In this document: positions 53,611 to 63,057 of the stretch, one piece after another
Layout: every line of letters starts with the position of its first letter
How positions within the stretch are numbered: the stretch's first letter is position 1
DNA from: JAAUTT01 sp963846585
GTDB lineage: Bacteria > Bacteroidota > Bacteroidia > Bacteroidales > JAAUTT01
DNA: 64,000 nt
Direction: 5' to 3'
NCBI GenBank assembly: GCA_963846585.1
Contig: CAWJWO010000017.1
Location: 62,001-126,000, forward strand
Translations under genes and position numbers: made by a program
The notes under the pieces: model-generated
The model's database searches: none
What the model was told of the DNA's origin: nothing
The model's input: the letters and a program-made list of their open reading frames with translations, nothing else

Positions 53611-53910
53611 TAAAGAATAATTCCAATAAAAATCACCCGTCTGAGCTTTCTGATTCCATATTGCCGGAGTAACCAATTTACCATCCATAGATTTTAATGA
53701 TCGGCTATAAAGCGCATATACAGGATTAAATAATATATCCGTTACTCCAATGGTATAATTATTTTCAATTACACTGATTTCAACTTTGTAGCCACTGCTT
53801 TCAAGTATATTCTTCAAAAACGCTGACCGCCGTGATGAAATTCCTTTTTCTACAACCGAACAACGTACTCCGTTAATCTCTTCTATTGTATAATATTTAT
53901 TTATTGCCAT
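53608..53910 (-). CDS. Conserved-looking small protein of unknown function
   Basis: The 100-residue protein has no signal peptide. It starts MAINKYYTIEEINGVRCSVVEKGIS and includes RRSAFLKNILESSGYKVE and FNPVYALYSRSLKS. Balanced composition and sensible ORF structure suggest a real gene, but I recognise no family. It lies downstream of nuoN with a 10-copy heptad array in between and could be the last gene of the complex I operon. The stop codon lies within a TATGCAC repeat. Confidence 0.65.
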   Translation of the reverse strand: MAINKYYTIEEINGVRCSVVEKGISSRRSAFLKNILESSGYKVEISVIENNYTIGVTDILFNPVYALYSRSLKSMDGKLVTPAIWNQKAQTGDFYWNYSL

Positions 53911-53915
53911 CGGTA

Positions 53916-53988
53916 TAGTTGTTAGTTGTTAGTTGTTAGTTGTTAGTTGTTAGTTGTTAGTTGTTAGTTGTTAGTTGTTAGTTGTTAG
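53916..53988. repeat. Ten perfect tandem copies of TAGTTGT
   Basis: Ten exact 7-bp copies run from 53916 to 53985 without a mismatch, followed by a partial TAG. The TTA at 53985-53987 is the nuoN stop codon on the minus strand, so the array ends within the gene. This is the most homogeneous array of the window and therefore probably the youngest. Confidence 0.97.
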
Positions 53989-55406
53989 TAATTTACACCA
54001 AAACTTAAAGAATAAATATAATTATAAATCGGAGCAATAAAACCAATAGATAGTATTCCTATCACACAAATTATCAAAGCGGCCGTTAATGAACGGGTTT
54101 TTTCTATTACAATATTGGATTTTTCATCATTATCTAAAAACATTGATCTTATAACCCGCAGGTAATTGTATAAGGATAACACAAGGTTTATGGCGGCTAT
54201 GCCAAGTAATACATACATTCCATTACCCATACCTGATGATAACAGGAATAATTTCCCAAAAAAACCTGCAGTAGGAGGTATTCCTGCAAGTGAAAATAAT
54301 GCCAGGGAAAGAATAAGCGAATAAAACCGGTTTGTTTTATAAAATCCTTTATATATACCTGATATGGATTCTTCTCCTGTGGTATCAGTTACGGCCCCAA
54401 CAACACCAAAAGCAGCAATATTGCTTAGAAGATATATTAATATAAAATATATTGCAGAAGTACTTCCTGTCTTAGAAGCCCCGGCAATTCCTACGAGTAC
54501 AAACCCAATCTGGGTAATTGAAGAAAATGCTAATAACCGTTTGATGTTATCCTGCCTCATAGCAAACAGATTACCAATTGTCATACTTAATACTCCTAAT
54601 ATTGTTAAGGCATACAGCCAGGCTTCTTTTAAACCGCCAAATACCATATATAATACGGTAATAAATATGAATACCACGGATCCTTTTGAAATTACTGATA
54701 AATAATTGGTTACTCCAACCGGGGCCCCTTCGTAAACATCTGGCGTCCACAAGTGGAATGGTACTATCGACATCTTAAAGGCAAACCCGCCAAGGATAAA
54801 TACAAAAGCAAATAATACCATTGCATTGAAATGCATATTAGCAATAATTGATTCAAAACTCAAATTGCCTACTGCACCGTAAAGAAGCGAAATGCCAAAA
54901 AGCATTATACCAGTCGAAAATGCAGATGAAAGGATTAACTTGATACCGGCTTCCGAAGAATTTTTCATACCCTTGTTGTAATTAGCCAGGGCAGCTATTG
55001 GAATAGTAGACATTTCAAGCCCCATATATAACATCAGAATATGTCCGCTCGATAACATTGTGTAAACACCCAGCATGCTGCTTAATATCAGAATATAAAA
55101 TTCTATCCTGTTTTTATTTTTCAACAGGTAGGTATATGTTGACATAGAAATTAGCAAAAGACCTAAATTGAGTATGTTTTTTTCCAGCACTATTAAACCT
55201 GCAGACCTGAAAAACCCATTGAATAATATTCCACTGCTAATTGGTAACCAACCTATTGCAAAATTCAATGCTAACAGAATATTTATGGTTAATAGAAACG
55301 ATGATGCTTTTTTGTCAGCATCAATAAGTTTCATCACAATTAACAAAAAAATAATCAAACTTATTATCCATTCAAATCTTAAAAGTAAAAAAGAATCTAA
55401 AGTCAT
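53985..55406 (-). CDS. nuoN: NADH-quinone oxidoreductase subunit N
   Basis: The 473-residue membrane protein is an antiporter-like proton-pumping subunit of complex I with about 14 helices. SGHILMLYMGLEMSTIPIAAL carries the conserved Glu and AFKMSIVPFHLWTPDVYEGAP the conserved Lys region. Last nuo gene on the strand, 15 bp after nuoM. The stop codon comes from a TAGTTGT array. Confidence 0.95.
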   Translation of the reverse strand: MTLDSFLLLRFEWIISLIIFLLIVMKLIDADKKASSFLLTINILLALNFAIGWLPISSGILFNGFFRSAGLIVLEKNILNLGLLLISMSTYTYLLKNKNRIEFYILILSSMLGVYTMLSSGHILMLYMGLEMSTIPIAALANYNKGMKNSSEAGIKLILSSAFSTGIMLFGISLLYGAVGNLSFESIIANMHFNAMVLFAFVFILGGFAFKMSIVPFHLWTPDVYEGAPVGVTNYLSVISKGSVVFIFITVLYMVFGGLKEAWLYALTILGVLSMTIGNLFAMRQDNIKRLLAFSSITQIGFVLVGIAGASKTGSTSAIYFILIYLLSNIAAFGVVGAVTDTTGEESISGIYKGFYKTNRFYSLILSLALFSLAGIPPTAGFFGKLFLLSSGMGNGMYVLLGIAAINLVLSLYNYLRVIRSMFLDNDEKSNIVIEKTRSLTAALIICVIGILSIGFIAPIYNYIYSLSFGVNY

Positions 55407-55421
55407 AATTAAATATAAGGA

Positions 55422-56921
55422 TTAGTTAGTCAATGCAAATGAAATAAATTTATTAAAAATTGCAAGAGTATCATTCTGTATTAACTGAATCATCCAAAAA
55501 GGGAAAATACCTATTAATACGATACCGGCTATTAGTAATAATGAAGCAGACCGCTCACTCCAGGATGCATCTTTTAATGTTTCAAAATCTTTATTCTGAA
55601 CACTCCCCCAAATAGCCAAGCCAATGGCTCGCAAAATATACACTGCAGTAACAACAATAGAAGCACATGCTAACAATGTAGCAATCTTATAAAATATACC
55701 CGCATGTTCCCACGATCCTATAAATATAGTCATTTCGGCAACAAACCCGCTAAATCCAGGTAACCCCAGAGAAGTTAGCCCTGCTATTATAAATGCTGTA
55801 CCAATAAAGGGAACTTTTTTTAAAATACCTCCAAGTTCATTTGCCTGGCGTGTATGTGTCCGGTCATATATCATCCCTATGGCAGCAAAGAAAAGAGCCG
55901 TCATTATACCGTGTGAAACCATCTGCATTACTGCACCCATAATAGATGCCCTGGTTAGCATCGATATTCCAAGTATTACAAAACCACAATGACTAACTGA
56001 AGAATACGCATTCATATATTTCAGGTCCTTCTGCATCATAGTTGCGAATGCCCCATAAATAATTGCAATTGATGCTAATATTATATATATCCACGATAAT
56101 TCAAATGCTGCATCAGGAAATAAATAAGTAGCTACTCTTAAACATCCGTAACCGCCAAGCTTCATCGAAATTCCTGCAAGAAACATCGAAGCAGCAGTAG
56201 GCGCTGAAGAGTGTCCATCCGGAGCCCATGTGTGGAAAGGAAACATAGCAGTAAACACTCCAAACCCCGTAAAAAGCAAAATATACAAAACACGTTGAAT
56301 TTCAATAGGGAATTTTATTTGAGCTAATTGATTTATATCCCAGGTAGGTACACCACCATATACTCCAGAAGCTATATAAAGCCCTAACATTCCCAGTAAA
56401 ACCAACGCTGAACCGAACATGAGCATTAACACTAACTTCATTGCACTATATTCCTTTTTACCGCTCCCCCAAATACTAATTAATAAATACTTGGGTATAA
56501 CTGCAAGCTCAAGAAAGAAAAACATCATAAATAAATCTGCCGAAATAAAGAACCCGTAAGCACCAAGGCCTAATAAAATTATAAGAAAGAAAAATTCTTT
56601 TACCAGTTTGTCAATTTTCCACGATATTAGGATACCGGTAACAACAACCATAGCAGTCAATAAAATCATAACTAACGATATGCCGTCAATACCAGTTCGA
56701 TAATATATATGAAGCGGGGCAAACCATTCAATAATACATGACGATAGCTTTATGCCTGAATTCCTCAGACTAACATAAAATAATGTAAGCCATGCTGAAT
56801 AAATAAGTTGCAGTATACTGCCTGCCAATGCTATTAATTTAATAGTTATATCCTTTCGTGCAAATAATATGCATGTGGCAGTGATAATGGGTATCAGTAA
56901 TAAAATCGATATTATATCCAT
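55422..56921 (-). CDS. nuoM: NADH-quinone oxidoreductase subunit M
   Basis: The 499-residue protein is the second antiporter-like subunit: FFLELAVIPKYLLI with the key Glu, MFPFHTWAPDGHSSAPTAAS, and a broken-helix region typical of NuoM. It lies between nuoL and nuoN; the 24-bp gap to nuoL consists of TAGTTGT heptads. Confidence 0.95.
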   Translation of the reverse strand: MDIISILLLIPIITATCILFARKDITIKLIALAGSILQLIYSAWLTLFYVSLRNSGIKLSSCIIEWFAPLHIYYRTGIDGISLVMILLTAMVVVTGILISWKIDKLVKEFFFLIILLGLGAYGFFISADLFMMFFFLELAVIPKYLLISIWGSGKKEYSAMKLVLMLMFGSALVLLGMLGLYIASGVYGGVPTWDINQLAQIKFPIEIQRVLYILLFTGFGVFTAMFPFHTWAPDGHSSAPTAASMFLAGISMKLGGYGCLRVATYLFPDAAFELSWIYIILASIAIIYGAFATMMQKDLKYMNAYSSVSHCGFVILGISMLTRASIMGAVMQMVSHGIMTALFFAAIGMIYDRTHTRQANELGGILKKVPFIGTAFIIAGLTSLGLPGFSGFVAEMTIFIGSWEHAGIFYKIATLLACASIVVTAVYILRAIGLAIWGSVQNKDFETLKDASWSERSASLLLIAGIVLIGIFPFWMIQLIQNDTLAIFNKFISFALTN

Positions 56922-56925
56922 ATTT

Positions 56926-56953
56926 TAGTTGATAGTTGTTAGTTGTTAGTTGG
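56926..56953. repeat. Four TAGTTGT-type heptads at the nuoL stop codon
   Basis: TAGTTGA, two TAGTTGT and TAGTTGG run in phase and fill the nuoL-nuoM gap; TTA at 56946-56948 is the nuoL stop codon. Confidence 0.93.
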
Positions 56954-58895
56954 CAAATTTTAATATTAATATGGCAGCAAGCAATAACACCCCACCAAGA
57001 AAAAACATAGTGTATGCTTGTAACCTGCCTGATTGTATTCCCTTTATTGACTCTGAAAGATCAGACGAAACAGAAGCAGTACCATTTATCATACCGTCGA
57101 CAACTTTGCGGTCGAACCAGGCAAAAGGTTTCCCAATCATGTTAAATAGTATCCTTTTGGTAACAAATAAATAAACTTCATCGATATAAAACTTTCGATA
57201 TATCCAACGGTATAGTCTTCCTAAAATAATAACCACCTTTTCCGGCAATTCGTTTTTCCTGGCATAGAATATATAAGCAATTGTAATTCCGGCAATTCCT
57301 ATTAAAACAGGGGCAATTGAAAATGTGAGGCGAAATGGCAAATTAACAGGTTTCCCGTTAGAGCTTACAAACAATCCGAAAGGAATTAAACCAGCAAAAA
57401 CAGTCCCAACTGCTAATAAGATCATAGGTATATTCATTGCCCAGGTATGGGATTCCTGGTTATTACCTTTATCAAGGCCTGCAGGCTTAATATGCCAGAA
57501 AATCATGAAATAGAGCCTGAACATATAAAATGCGGTTAACCCGCTTGTAATTAAAGCAATATAAAATACAGCCCTATTCCCAAGATATGCTGATGATAGG
57601 ATGGCTTCCTTGCTAAAAAATCCTGCGAAAGGAGGTATTCCTGAAATTGCAATACAAGCAAGAAGAAATGTTATATGAGTTATTGGCAACCACTTCCTGA
57701 GTCCACCCATATCTCTGATCTCGTTGCTATGAATGTAATGAACTACCGAACCGGCACAAAGAAATAACAAAGCTTTGAAAAAAGCATGAGTTAACAGGTG
57801 AAACATCGAGGCTGTAAAACCTTCATTGTGTCCTTCACTCCAGCCTGCAACACCTAAACCAAAAATCATGAATGCAATCTGGGAAATTGTCGAATAAGCC
57901 AATACCCTTTTAATATCAGTCTGAGTACATGCAATAATTGCAGCGAATAAAGCAGTGAATGCCCCTGTATATGCTATTATAGTCAAAACTTCAGGGGCTG
58001 AAATTGCATATACAGGAAACAACCTGGCCACCAGATATACTCCTGCCACAACCATAGTAGCAGCATGAATTAATGCTGATACAGGGGTTGGACCTTCCAT
58101 GGCATCAGGCAGCCATATATGAAGTGGGAACATTGCTGATTTACCTGCCCCTCCAATGAACACAAGCAGCAATCCCCAGGATAATCCTGACAGGCCAAGA
58201 AAACTGCAACAGTTTAATGACAATAAATATGGTGAACCCGGAGTAGTCAGATGGTTGATAAGTGTAATAAAATCAAGAGTTTTAGCTCCATAACTCAACA
58301 TTAATATCCCTATAAGAAATCCTAAATCAGCAAAACGGGTCACAATAAATGCTTTTTTCGCTGCTTCTATTGCCGAAGGCTTTGTAAAATAAAACCCGAT
58401 GAGAAGGAATGATGAAATTCCAACCAATTCCCAAAATATGTACATTTGAAACAGGTTAACAGCCACAACCAATCCTAACATCGAAAAAGAAAACAACGAC
58501 AGATATGCATAATACAATGTAAAGCGTTCTTCTCCATGCATATATTTGAGGCTGTAGATATGTACCATTGCCGAAATAAAACTTATCACAATAAGCATCA
58601 TTGCCGAAATTGGATCAATTATGATTCCCAAATCGATAGATAATTTCTCATTGAACTGCAACCAATGAAATTTAGTAACTATTTGTGCTGCATAATTCCC
58701 CGATTGACAACCAAATTCAAAGAAATAGCAGTAGGCAGCATAAACCGATAAAACTGCTGTAATACATAGTACTATAGTACCTATTAACCCTGCATATACA
58801 GGTTTTATTCCTTTCCCAAAAATTGAAAGAAAAATAAAGCTTGCCAATGGTAAGATCAATATGGATAAAGTGCAATAAATAAAATAATTATTCAT
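56946..58895 (-). CDS. nuoL: NADH-quinone oxidoreductase subunit L
   Basis: The 649-residue protein is the distal antiporter-like subunit with 16 helices and the long lateral helix near the C-terminus. Motifs: FWELVGISSFLLIGFY, SAMFPLHIWLPDAMEGPTPVSALIHAATMV and HLLTHAFFKALLFL. Starts 4 bp after nuoK. Confidence 0.96.
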   Translation of the reverse strand: MNNYFIYCTLSILILPLASFIFLSIFGKGIKPVYAGLIGTIVLCITAVLSVYAAYCYFFEFGCQSGNYAAQIVTKFHWLQFNEKLSIDLGIIIDPISAMMLIVISFISAMVHIYSLKYMHGEERFTLYYAYLSLFSFSMLGLVVAVNLFQMYIFWELVGISSFLLIGFYFTKPSAIEAAKKAFIVTRFADLGFLIGILMLSYGAKTLDFITLINHLTTPGSPYLLSLNCCSFLGLSGLSWGLLLVFIGGAGKSAMFPLHIWLPDAMEGPTPVSALIHAATMVVAGVYLVARLFPVYAISAPEVLTIIAYTGAFTALFAAIIACTQTDIKRVLAYSTISQIAFMIFGLGVAGWSEGHNEGFTASMFHLLTHAFFKALLFLCAGSVVHYIHSNEIRDMGGLRKWLPITHITFLLACIAISGIPPFAGFFSKEAILSSAYLGNRAVFYIALITSGLTAFYMFRLYFMIFWHIKPAGLDKGNNQESHTWAMNIPMILLAVGTVFAGLIPFGLFVSSNGKPVNLPFRLTFSIAPVLIGIAGITIAYIFYARKNELPEKVVIILGRLYRWIYRKFYIDEVYLFVTKRILFNMIGKPFAWFDRKVVDGMINGTASVSSDLSESIKGIQSGRLQAYTMFFLGGVLLLAAILILKFAN

Positions 58896-58898
58896 ATA

Positions 58899-59213
58899 CT
58901 AATATTTCATTGTAGTGGTATCTTCTATATCAATAGTATTAAATTTCCTGTAAAGGTTTATAATAATTGCAATTGCCAGCGAAACTTCAGCTGCTGCAAT
59001 TGTTATAATAAACATAGTGAAAAATATGCCCTCCAACTGATTTGGATATAGATACTTATTAAAAGCTATGAAGTTTAAATTGATCCCGTTAAGAATAAGT
59101 TCAACCGACATCAACATGGTTATTAAATTACGACGAAAGAAAAAACCAAAAATTCCCAGGAAAAACAAAGCTGTGCTTAAAATTAATATGTGTAATAGTG
59201 GTACGCCGTCCAT
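58899..59213 (-). CDS. nuoK: NADH-quinone oxidoreductase subunit K
   Basis: The 104-residue protein has three helices with the proton-path Glu in MLMSVELILNGINL and a second Glu in AAAEVSLAIAI, as in NuoK/ND4L. The 5-bp gap to nuoJ is made of an AGTTGTT repeat. Confidence 0.95.
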   Translation of the reverse strand: MDGVPLLHILILSTALFFLGIFGFFFRRNLITMLMSVELILNGINLNFIAFNKYLYPNQLEGIFFTMFIITIAAAEVSLAIAIIINLYRKFNTIDIEDTTTMKY

Positions 59214-59227
59214 AGTTGTTAGTTGTT
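59214..59227. repeat. Two AGTTGTT heptads at the nuoJ stop codon
   Basis: Two exact AGTTGTT units lie between the nuoK start and the nuoJ end. They encode the last Asn residues of NuoJ and its TAA stop (59219-59221, minus strand). Confidence 0.88.
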
Positions 59228-59740
59228 AGTTTTATTTTTTTTCATTGCAATAACTACGCTCCCGATTAATGCAGCAAGTAATAATATACTAACTACTTCA
59301 AATGGAAACACATAACCATAATTATTATAATCTAATAATTGACTTCCTATGTTTCTAACAGTAGGTTCAACCGGGGCTTTATCAGATACTTTATAAACAT
59401 GGTTTATAATTGCCCAAAGTGTAAAAATAAAACCAGAAACAGTCAATAACATCGAAGTTAAAATATTCCAGGGATTGCGTGATGGAAGCCTTTCTCCGGA
59501 TTGTGCCGTAAGAAAAACTGAAAATATTATCAGTACTACGATGCCTCCTACATAAATAACAATTTGCAAAGCCGCTACAAACTGCATGTCCAAAAGAAAA
59601 TATATACCTGCAATACCAATAAGAGAAAGTAGCAGATATACTGCTGCCCTGAAAATTCTGCGGGTAAAAACTGTAAGTACTGCAAAAGTCAAAACCAATG
59701 TCCCTACTATATAAAATATAATGGCTGATGCGTTCATCAT
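59219..59740 (-). CDS. nuoJ: NADH-quinone oxidoreductase subunit J
   Basis: The 173-residue protein has five membrane helices and the ND6-like segment VGGIVVLIIFSVFLTAQSG. Its ATG overlaps the nuoI stop by one base (TAATG), indicating coupling. The C-terminal Asn-Asn and stop codon are repeat-derived. Confidence 0.93.
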   Translation of the reverse strand: MMNASAIIFYIVGTLVLTFAVLTVFTRRIFRAAVYLLLSLIGIAGIYFLLDMQFVAALQIVIYVGGIVVLIIFSVFLTAQSGERLPSRNPWNILTSMLLTVSGFIFTLWAIINHVYKVSDKAPVEPTVRNIGSQLLDYNNYGYVFPFEVVSILLLAALIGSVVIAMKKNKTNN

Positions 59741-60219
59741 TATTTTTCTTTAAGTTTCGATCCGGGTTTATTGAGTATTTTTATCAAATCATTCCTGTTA
59801 TATACACTATGTTCAAACGTATTTTTCATGGTAATAGCATCCTGAGGGCAAGCATCTATACACTGTCCGCAAAATGTGCACAAACCAAGGTTGTAAACCC
59901 ATTTATCAAGCACCTTTTTCTTTTTGCCGTCAATTGTTTCTTTTGTTGCCACAATTATTTTAATAGTACCGTTCGGGCATGCCATTTCACATAAGGTACA
60001 GGCATTACAATTATGTTCATTATCATCGTTGTGTATTAATACAACTTCTCCTGCAAAGCGTTCAGGTATATTTATCGTTGTAGTCCTGTTTTCAGGATAT
60101 TGTTCGGTAATGTTTTCCTTTCGTACATGAGTAAAGTAATAAAGCGTAAGCTTCATTCCTTTCAACAGTGAATAAAACCCAAGTAAAACATCTTTTATAT
60201 ATCGTATTATCTCTTTCAT
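59740..60219 (-). CDS. nuoI: NADH-quinone oxidoreductase subunit I
   Basis: The 159-residue ferredoxin-like subunit carries two 4Fe-4S motifs, CNACTLCEMACP and CTFCGQCIDACP, which pass electrons to NuoB. The N-terminal amphipathic part (RYIKDVLLGFYSLLKGMKLTLYYF) binds the membrane arm. A 344-bp repeat-filled gap separates it from nuoH. Confidence 0.96.
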   Translation of the reverse strand: MKEIIRYIKDVLLGFYSLLKGMKLTLYYFTHVRKENITEQYPENRTTTINIPERFAGEVVLIHNDDNEHNCNACTLCEMACPNGTIKIIVATKETIDGKKKKVLDKWVYNLGLCTFCGQCIDACPQDAITMKNTFEHSVYNRNDLIKILNKPGSKLKEK

Positions 60220-60224
60220 AATTA

Positions 60225-60563
60225 GTCGTAACTCGTAAGTAAAGTCGTAAGTCGTAAGTCGTAAGTCGTAAGTATATATTTTGTAATCATATAATTAATC
60301 GTTAATGAGGTTTATAAGGTTTATAAAGTTTATGCGTTTCAGGTTGCAGGTTACAGGTTACACGTTGCAGGTTGCAGGTTGCAGGTTCCAGGTTGCAGGT
60401 TGCAGGTTGCAGGTTCCAGGTTTCACGTCCTTTCACGTCCTTTTTTCACGTCATTTCACGTCCTTTCACGTCATTTTACCTCCCACATCTCACGTCTTAT
60501 GTCTTCTGTCTTCTTTTATATTTCATCTTTTATCTTTCATCTGTTTTCTGTCTTCTTTCATTT
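60225..60563 (-). repeat. Composite spacer block between nuoH and nuoI, 13 in-phase GTTGCAG heptads
   Basis: On the coding (minus) strand: GACAGAA/GATAAAA words (60480-60560), ACGTGAA/GGACGTG words (60421-60475), CAACCTG-type heptads (60336-60426: mainly CTGCAAC, with CTGTAAC and CTGGAAC variants, 13 units in phase), AAACTTATA words (60309-60335), then GACTTAC heptads (60225-60272) to the nuoI start. The gap splits the nuo operon but shows no gene; no promoter stands out. Confidence 0.92.
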
Positions 60564-61640
60564 TTAAAAGTGCCACCCCATTACTGTTAAAAATGCCACA
60601 AGTAAAAGATTTACAATACTTAACGGTAACAGATATTTCCACTCAAGTTTAAGCAGCTGGTCAATTCTTAATCTTGGAAAAGTCCATCTGAACCACATGA
60701 TAATAAATATTATACCAAAAACCTTTCCGAAAAACCAAACAAAAGACGGGATAAAATCCATAATATGATTAAAAATAGCAAACCTGAAAATATGGAAAGG
60801 CAACCATCCGCCTAAAAATAAAGTTGTTGCAATCATTGAAACCACAATCATATTAATATATTCGGTAAGGTAAAACATTCCGAATTGCATTCCTGAATAC
60901 TCGGTATGATACCCGGCTGTTAGCTCTGATTCGGCCTCAGCCAGATCAAACGGGGCCCGGTTTAGCTCAGCTGTGGACGCAATCACATATATTACGAATG
61001 CAAACATAATCGGCAAATGTCCTTTAAATATCCACCATCCGCTAACCTGTGATAAAATAATATCATGGACAGAAAGGCTTCCGCACATCGCAATTACTGC
61101 AATAATAGATAACCCTGCTGAAAGTTCGTAACTAACAATCTGGGCTCCGCTTCTCATTGCCCCTATTAATGAAAACTTGTTATTGCTTGACCAGCCAGCC
61201 ATAAGGATTCCTATCACACCAAGTGAGGAAACTGCAGAAATATAAAGCACACCAATATTGGAATCCCACATTTGAAGTCCCGGAGCCCATGAAACCGGTG
61301 CAAGTGACATTAAAGCCACTGAAAGAACCATAAAAGGCGCCAGATTGAAAAGAAACTTATCAACCCTGTCGGGAGAAAAACTTTCCTTAAGTAAAAGTTT
61401 AAACACATCCGCTATCACCTGTAAAGTGCCCCAAATCCCGACACGGTTTGGCCCAATCCGTAATTGCATGAATCCTGCAACTTTGCGCTCCATATAAACC
61501 ATAATTACAACCATAATCAGGATTACCAGTAATACGGTTATTCCCATAAGAATAAGTTCGGAAATATATGTCAAACCAGGGTTTAGTAACCCTGAAAGAC
61601 TTTGATGTATCCATTTAGTTATGCCAGAAAAATCAATCAT
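60564..61640 (-). CDS. nuoH: NADH-quinone oxidoreductase subunit H
   Basis: The 358-residue protein with eight helices forms the quinone channel. Motifs: MVYMERKVAGFMQLRIGPNRVG, DVFKLLLKE and ELNRAPFDLAEAESELTAGYHTEY with the conserved acidic cluster. Follows nuoD after a 283-bp repeat-filled gap. Confidence 0.96.
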   Translation of the reverse strand: MIDFSGITKWIHQSLSGLLNPGLTYISELILMGITVLLVILIMVVIMVYMERKVAGFMQLRIGPNRVGIWGTLQVIADVFKLLLKESFSPDRVDKFLFNLAPFMVLSVALMSLAPVSWAPGLQMWDSNIGVLYISAVSSLGVIGILMAGWSSNNKFSLIGAMRSGAQIVSYELSAGLSIIAVIAMCGSLSVHDIILSQVSGWWIFKGHLPIMFAFVIYVIASTAELNRAPFDLAEAESELTAGYHTEYSGMQFGMFYLTEYINMIVVSMIATTLFLGGWLPFHIFRFAIFNHIMDFIPSFVWFFGKVFGIIFIIMWFRWTFPRLRIDQLLKLEWKYLLPLSIVNLLLVAFLTVMGWHF

Positions 61641-61660
61641 TTTTATTTAGTTGGTCAGTC

Positions 61661-61926
61661 GGTAATGTAGTCGTAAGTCGTATGTCGTAAGTCATAAGTA
61701 AAAAGATGAAAGATAAAAGAAGGTAAGAAGGTAGAGAATGTAGGGAATAATATGTATTTAAAACTTCTGTGAATTATATAATAATTCCCATTCTTTAACT
61801 TCTTTATTTCCTCCATTCCTTAATTCTTTTATCTTTTATCTTTTGTCTTTAATCTTCTTCCCTAAGACTTCCATATTCGTAAATACTGTGTATTATGCAC
61901 TATGCACTAAGCACTATGCACTATCA
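61661..61926 (-). repeat. Mixed heptad words between nuoD and nuoH
   Basis: Plus strand: GTCGTAA/GTCGTAT/GTCATAA (61668-61702), AGATGAAAGATAAAAGAAG, AGGTAGAGAATG words, an AT-rich middle, then complementary TTCTTTA, TTTTATC, TTTTGTC words (61795-61865), and TATGCAC/TAAGCAC heptads (61892-61925) reaching the nuoD stop. GATAAAA and TTTTATC words face each other, so the gap can fold back. Confidence 0.87.
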
Positions 61927-63051
61927 CCTGTCTATATCCGGAATTACCAAATCTATTGTAGCCATGCTTGCCATAAGATCGCCAATTTTTGACCCTATTG
62001 TTATAGGTCTTATGGCTGCAAGGTTAGAAAAATTTGGAGACCTGAATTTTACCCTGTAGGGTTTGCTGCCGCCATCGCTTATAATATAAACGCCAAATTC
62101 ACCTCTTGCAGCTTCAACTCTTTGATAATATTCACCTTCCGGAAGCCTGATTACTCCTTTCATTTTAGCCCGGTAGTCGCCTTCAGGCAAGTTATCAATC
62201 AACTGTTCTATTATCAGGATTGATTGCTTCATTTCTTCCATACGTACTTCGTAACGTGCCCAACTGTCGCAACCACTATTTAAAACTTCTTTAAATTCGA
62301 GCTTTTCATAACCATCGTATGGGTAATATTTGCGGACATCACAGCTAATTCCTGATGCCCTGGCAACAGGTCCTGAACAACCGAGTGAAATAGCAAGTTC
62401 CCTGGGTAAATAACCAACTCCCTTTAACCGGTGCTGAAAAATAACATTTCCGGTAATCAGATTGTCATAATCCTTCAGGTAGTTTTTAACTTTCTTAAGC
62501 AGATCTTTAATACTTACTACGAATGAAGGCAATACGTCAAACATTACACCTCCAGGTGTTATATAATTAAAAGTAAGACGGTTTCCTGTATTTGCTTCGA
62601 ATATTTCAAGAATTCTCTCCCGGTCCCGGAATGCAAGGAAGAAGGGTGTTACTGCACCCAGATCCATTGCACATGAACCCCACCATAACTCATGAGAAGT
62701 TAACCTTTGAAGTTCAGCCATAATAATACGTAAAGCTTTTGCACGTGCCGGTATTTCTATCTGTAAGCTTTTTTCTATTGCAAGTGCACATGCCTGGTTG
62801 TTAATATGTGCCGAAAGATAATCCATCCGACTGGTAAGGTAAATAAATTGCTTATATCCAAGCGATTCTGTCATTTTTTCAATACCACGGTGAATATAAC
62901 CTAAATGAGGAATAATATCCTTTATGGTTTCTCCGTCTAACTTTACCTGCAGCCGAAGTACCCCATGAGTGGCAGGATGCTGGGGCCCAATATTTACAAC
63001 AAACTCTTCCGTTAAATTTTCCAAAGGCAATGAAATATCTATATTTTCCAT
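61924..63051 (-). CDS. nuoD: NADH-quinone oxidoreductase subunit D (49 kDa)
   Basis: The 375-residue protein is related to NiFe-hydrogenase large subunits and helps form the quinone site. Motifs: VNIGPQHPATHGVLRL, PHLGYIHRGIEKM and GEFGVYIISDGGSKPYR. It is separate from nuoC, unlike the fused nuoCD of Bacteroides. The TGA stop is directly followed by a TAGTGCA heptad. Confidence 0.96.
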   Translation of the reverse strand: MENIDISLPLENLTEEFVVNIGPQHPATHGVLRLQVKLDGETIKDIIPHLGYIHRGIEKMTESLGYKQFIYLTSRMDYLSAHINNQACALAIEKSLQIEIPARAKALRIIMAELQRLTSHELWWGSCAMDLGAVTPFFLAFRDRERILEIFEANTGNRLTFNYITPGGVMFDVLPSFVVSIKDLLKKVKNYLKDYDNLITGNVIFQHRLKGVGYLPRELAISLGCSGPVARASGISCDVRKYYPYDGYEKLEFKEVLNSGCDSWARYEVRMEEMKQSILIIEQLIDNLPEGDYRAKMKGVIRLPEGEYYQRVEAARGEFGVYIISDGGSKPYRVKFRSPNFSNLAAIRPITIGSKIGDLMASMATIDLVIPDIDR

Positions 63052-63057
63052 TTTCTC

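Noticed and set aside
53916..53988. CRISPR array
   Set aside because: Units are 7 bp with no spacers, and no cas gene is present. The same holds for the other tandem arrays of the window.
60305..60652. Plus-strand open frame of 115 codons between nuoI and nuoH
   Set aside because: It is read almost entirely through CAACCTG-type and TTTTATC-type heptads and overlaps the end of nuoH on the other strand.
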